Origin: Vitis vinifera | Lineage: Eukaryota > Streptophyta > Magnoliopsida > Vitales > Vitaceae | Length of the DNA: 64,000 nt | Assembly: GCF_030704535.1 (NCBI RefSeq) | Contig: NC_081818.1 | Coordinates: 29,778,001 to 29,842,000, forward strand | Direction: 5' to 3' | Shown here: one piece after another, positions 60,600-64,000 of the stretch | How the letters are laid out: each line of letters begins with the position of its first letter | How positions within the stretch are numbered: position 1 is the first letter of the stretch | The notes under the pieces: generated by a model | What the model saw: the letters and a program-made list of their open reading frames with translations, nothing else | Databases searched by the model: none | Told to the model about the DNA's origin: nothing | Program-made: the position numbers and the translations under genes

Positions 60600-60865
60600 C
60601 AGTCGTCTTCTCAACCGAAAGTAAGATTCTCGATGAAAAAGTCTTAAGTGCTACAATAGAAAGCGTCTATTTACTGTTCACTATTCACTATTCAAGCACG
60701 GGATTACTATTCACAACCGTTAGTCAAAAAGCAAACAGTGTTTTGTCGCCTGATTGGTACTGTTTAATATTCTCTTTTTGGCTATTTAAGGAGGCTTGAT
60801 CCTCATTTGTAGACATCATTTAATTTTCATTCTTCTTCTCTTTCAAGTTTATGTTCTCCCTTCTA
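60600..60865 (+). promoter_or_regulatory. Putative pararetroviral promoter
   Basis: A TATTTAAGG motif at about 60784 lies 82 bases before the primer site. It is followed by TCATTTGTAGACATCATTT and CTTCTTCTCTTTC, the type of arrangement in plant pararetroviral promoters. Upstream are 'CTATTCACTATTCA' short repeats. Activity is unknown. Confidence 0.4.
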
Positions 60866-60877
60866 TGGTATCAGAGC
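60866..60877 (+). other. Primer-binding site for initiator tRNA-Met
   Basis: TGGTATCAGAGC is complementary to the 3' end of plant initiator tRNA-Met. It is used to prime reverse transcription by caulimovirids and by many Copia elements. The movement protein downstream favours the former. Confidence 0.85.
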
Positions 60878-61075
60878 CACGGAAAGGGAAGTTGGGTTTG
60901 TTTTGGGTGTTTTGAGCTATCCTATGATAAGTAGCAGTGTGCCGAGGAACGTGAGCACTGCCGGTTGAGCCTGTTGTTAGCTGGGGATAGGCGTTTGTTA
61001 GGGCTATAAGAGGATTGGGGTGACGTCTCATAAGGTCTGTCAATCTACTATTAGGCTCTAGATCAAAACCCTAAA

Positions 61076-61837
61076 ATGAGTTCAATTTTCAGAACCATGT
61101 CTAGGAGATCCACTGATTCTCAAGATACTATTGTAAACAGTGAAGAGATTAATTATCCTAAGATCCAAAATGATTTAGATGATTGGAAGTTACCCAAGGT
61201 GTCTAATCAAGAAATTTATAAGAAAGGAACCTTTAAGTTTTTCACAGATTATACTATCAAAACCTCTTAAATGTTAGTCAACTTAGAATAAGACGATCAG
61301 GTCATAAGGCTCCTAGATAGTGAGTCCATTAAGAATGATAAGAAAGATGGCTATAATTTCATACACTTTGGTATTATTCAAGTAGCAGCTAAGTCTTTGA
61401 CAAGATTAGGTTTAAACACCTCTATTGTCATGTGTTTAAGGGATAATAGGCATCTCGATTATCGAGATTTTATTATTGGCGCAGTCCAAGTAGGACTGAA
61501 TGATGGCTCAGTTTATTTCCAATGTTTCCCTAACTTCACAGTTAGATTAAGAGATGAAGACATCTTAGATTCTGTTGTCCTACATATTAAGACCTATGAC
61601 TTTAAGATCAAACCAGAAAACAATCATGTTTCCATCATAACCAAGTTTGTCTATAAAAACATGAATACAAGCGTTGGATTTGGAGCACTTTGCACCAGTC
61701 CTAAGGGTGAGACTACTCTCTTTTACTCAGATATGCTAGATAAGTCAAACTTCATTGTCCCCAAGAAGATCTTGTGGAAAGATGTTGAGTTTCCAGAAAA
61801 TTAGCGTTTTGTTAATGTCGTTTCAGCCATTGAATAG
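61076..61837 (+). pseudogene. Endogenous pararetroviral movement protein, interrupted
   Basis: One reading frame from ATG 61076, about 200 bases after the primer site, shows a 30K-superfamily movement protein, recognised by CLRDNRHL and FQCFPNFTVRL in the block 61397-61804. Movement proteins form tubules through plasmodesmata. The frame is broken by stops at 61268, 61289, 61802 and 61835, all in the same frame. No intact protein is possible. Confidence 0.75.
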
Positions 61838-63955
61838 AGATCTAAAAGAATTGAACAAATTGTTCAATATCCTGATGGAGGAGGAGATCTGATTTTCTCT
61901 AACTCTTTCAGACATACCAGTAGCCCTAGAGTTTCAGTTTATGAACCCTCTAGAGCTTCAAGCTCTTCTATCCCAGTTAGAACCACTAGGGAAGAAAAAG
62001 GTTTTAGCTCAGCAAATCTTAAGAATATTAAGTTAACATGTGTTAGAAGTCACACCAAAGTGGCCAGACCATTTTACACAGAAGAAAATGAGTCTACTCA
62101 GGAATCACAACAGGATGAGTCCCTTGTTATGTCTCCTACCTATTCCCAGATGATTAACACTATAAACCTAAGTGATGAGGACTTTGAGATCAACAAGGAT
62201 CTCTTAAGAAAGGACTTCTATTCTAAAGTCAATAAGCAGAGGAAAGATTGGTTCTTTAGCACTGTCCATAAAGTCATTAGAACCCCTCTACCAAGAAGAA
62301 TTCTATGCCTACTTAAGACAAGAAAAGAAAAACATTAAGTTTTGGATTTGGTTTGAACTCTTCAAACAAGAGGAATATCCAGACTATCCTTGTAAGCGTG
62401 ATAATAACACTAAGATTTGGGTCACCAGTGACAACACTGATAAGATTAATACCAAGCCTTATGAATTCTCTAAAGAATTCCGAGAAAATCCCCAAATTAA
62501 CCAAGCTTTTGTTGATAGGATTAACTAGAAGATTAAGGATAATCTTGTTGTCCCTTTGATAGTTCAGCCTCATAAGAGAATCAATATGGTTAAGGGTGAT
62601 ATTAGTTCAGAAGAAGAAGTTGATGAACTAATTAAGATGTTTGAGGAACCCCATAATCAAATTGTTTCAAAAAGTATTAACAATTTGGAAGCCTTTAAGA
62701 CTAGGAATTATTACCTTAGACCTACCTTTCATGACATGCAGTTTGAGAAAAGAAACCAGTATACTCAAGCCTCATACACCAGTAGTACTATCTATGAATG
62801 GAACATAGATGGTATGACCGAGTATAACATACTCACTAAGCTTCAAGAAATGACCATGGTTAGTACAACCTATAAGTTAAACAATAGAATGTCAGACCAT
62901 GCTGTAGCTTAGACCATTGTTGTTGGGTTTACAGGTCAACTTAAGGGTTGGTGGGATAATTATCTCATTTTTGAGGATAGAAATAGTATCTTAAAAGCCT
63001 ACAGGATAAATGAGAATAATGAAGTTGTTAAGGACAAAGATGGCCAAGATATAGAGGATGTAGTGGCTACTCTAATCTACTCAATATCCAAACACTTCAT
63101 TTGAGATCCTGCAAAAATTAAGGATAAGATTGCAGATCTCTAAACCAACCTTAAGAGTCCCAAGCTTCATGATTTTAGATGGTATAAGAAAGTCTTCCTA
63201 ACAAAGTCATGTTAAGATCAGACTGTAACCAGTCTTTTTGGAAAGAAAAATTCATCTTAGGACTACCTAAGCTTTTCTCTGAGAGAATTAGGATTAAGAT
63301 AAGAGAACAATATAATGGTCAAATCTCTTATGATAAGCTAACCTATGGTGAGATTATAAGCATTGTCACAGCTAAAGGGATTAAGTTGTGCAATGATGAC
63401 TTCAAGCTTAAGCAACAAATGAAGAATGAGCAAAAGATCTACAAGAATGAATTTGGGTCATCTTGTAGCCAATTTGGTTTCAGCCAAAAAGAAACTATGC
63501 CTCCCTCTAAGAAAGAAACAAGTAAGAAGCCTAGCAAAGATAAGTTTTACTATAGTAAGAGAGGAACCTATGGTAACTATAGGATGAATGAAACTAACCA
63601 TCCAAGACACGTCCAAAGAAGAGTCAACAAAGATGCCCAGAAAAAGGTAGATGCCCCTTTAGACGTCAAGCCAATTATTTGTTTTAAGTGTGGCAAGGTT
63701 GGCCACTATAAAAAAGATTGTAGGGTTAAGCAAAAGATTAATAACTTAAATGTCTTAGAAGACTTAAAAGATATGCTTTGTAAGGTAATGTTAAACTCCA
63801 CAAATTCTGAATCAAGGATTGATTCAGATAATGAAGATGATATTAATCAACTAGACAATAGTGGTGAAGTTTCTAGCCAATCTTCTAGTGACCAAGAAGA
63901 GTGTATTAAGGGTAATTGTAATTGTCGTCCTAAGACTATAAATGTCATAAGCTAA
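61838..63955 (+). pseudogene. Endogenous pararetroviral coat protein region with CCHC zinc knuckle, interrupted
   Basis: The same frame as the movement protein continues to about 62290. Frame then changes by one phase between about 62285 and 62300. Stops follow at 62526, 62910, 63102 and 63141, a second change of frame lies near 63195-63212, and an open stretch runs to the stop at 63953. A CCHC knuckle (C-x2-C-x4-H-x4-C) lies at 63680-63721 and is followed by an acidic tail. Coat proteins of Caulimoviridae carry such a knuckle near their C-terminus and package the DNA genome. The Lys-rich stretch before the knuckle is in keeping. Confidence 0.72.
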
Positions 63956-64000
63956 GATAAGGAATTTATCCTAGATACTTTAAGGAAAATTGAAGATGAA

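Larger units (their letters stand above)
60600..64000 (+). mobile_element. Endogenous pararetrovirus (Caulimoviridae-like), decayed and cut by window edge
   Basis: The segment holds a promoter-like region, a tRNA-Met primer site, a movement-protein frame and a coat-protein frame in the order seen in petuvirus-like genomes. Frames are interrupted by many stops and two frame changes, so it is an old inactive copy. It continues past 64000, where protease and reverse transcriptase would be expected. The left end is not resolved, and no LTR is seen. This is an old viral copy inserted in the plant genome. Confidence 0.75.

Overview
The window is nuclear DNA of a flowering plant. Its genes have GT-AG introns, introns and intergenic DNA are AT-rich, and it holds plant transposable elements. 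All recognisable products are plant proteins. Gene content and repeat style suggest a woody eudicot, most likely grapevine (Vitis); that is inference, because no database could be searched.

Layout from left to right. 1-1.9 kb is AT-rich with a (TA)n tract. A DMP8/DMP9-like sperm membrane protein gene lies on the minus strand (1878-2522), with three 155-bp direct repeats in its upstream region. A four-exon DUF1666 gene follows (4603-6971, +). An eight-exon plastid starch synthase II gene (10315-19709, +) carries an L1 tail, a plastid trnT-UGU fragment and a tRNA-derived SINE with target-site duplication in its introns. A nine-exon AAR3/DCN1-like gene (21124-28641, -) converges on it. Beyond that come a Mutator-like element with a 9-bp target duplication (29018-30007), a solo LTR (31707-32885) and a RING-H2 gene broken by a stop codon and a lost zinc ligand (33700-34311).

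The right half holds a single-exon, two-TM protein of the 'L34e superfamily' (At5g19025-like; 41475-42170, -). It also holds a Cycling Dof Factor gene (47972-50709, +) preceded by six CACGTG palindromes in 431 bp, and a small secreted peptide gene resembling PSY precursors (59084-59547, +). The CDF 3' UTR and its downstream DNA are tandemly duplicated (about 51.1-53.1 and 54.3-55.9 kb). Each copy carries a MIRNA-like foldback. The last 3.4 kb is a decayed endogenous pararetrovirus (Caulimoviridae-like) with a promoter-like region, a tRNA-Met primer site, a 30K-type movement protein remnant and a coat-protein/zinc-knuckle remnant that runs off the window edge.

The genes do not form one pathway, as expected for a plant chromosome. 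Spliced models were built by hand from frame continuity across GT-AG sites. Every intron phase closes, so the CDS structures are well supported, but UTRs and transcription start sites are not.
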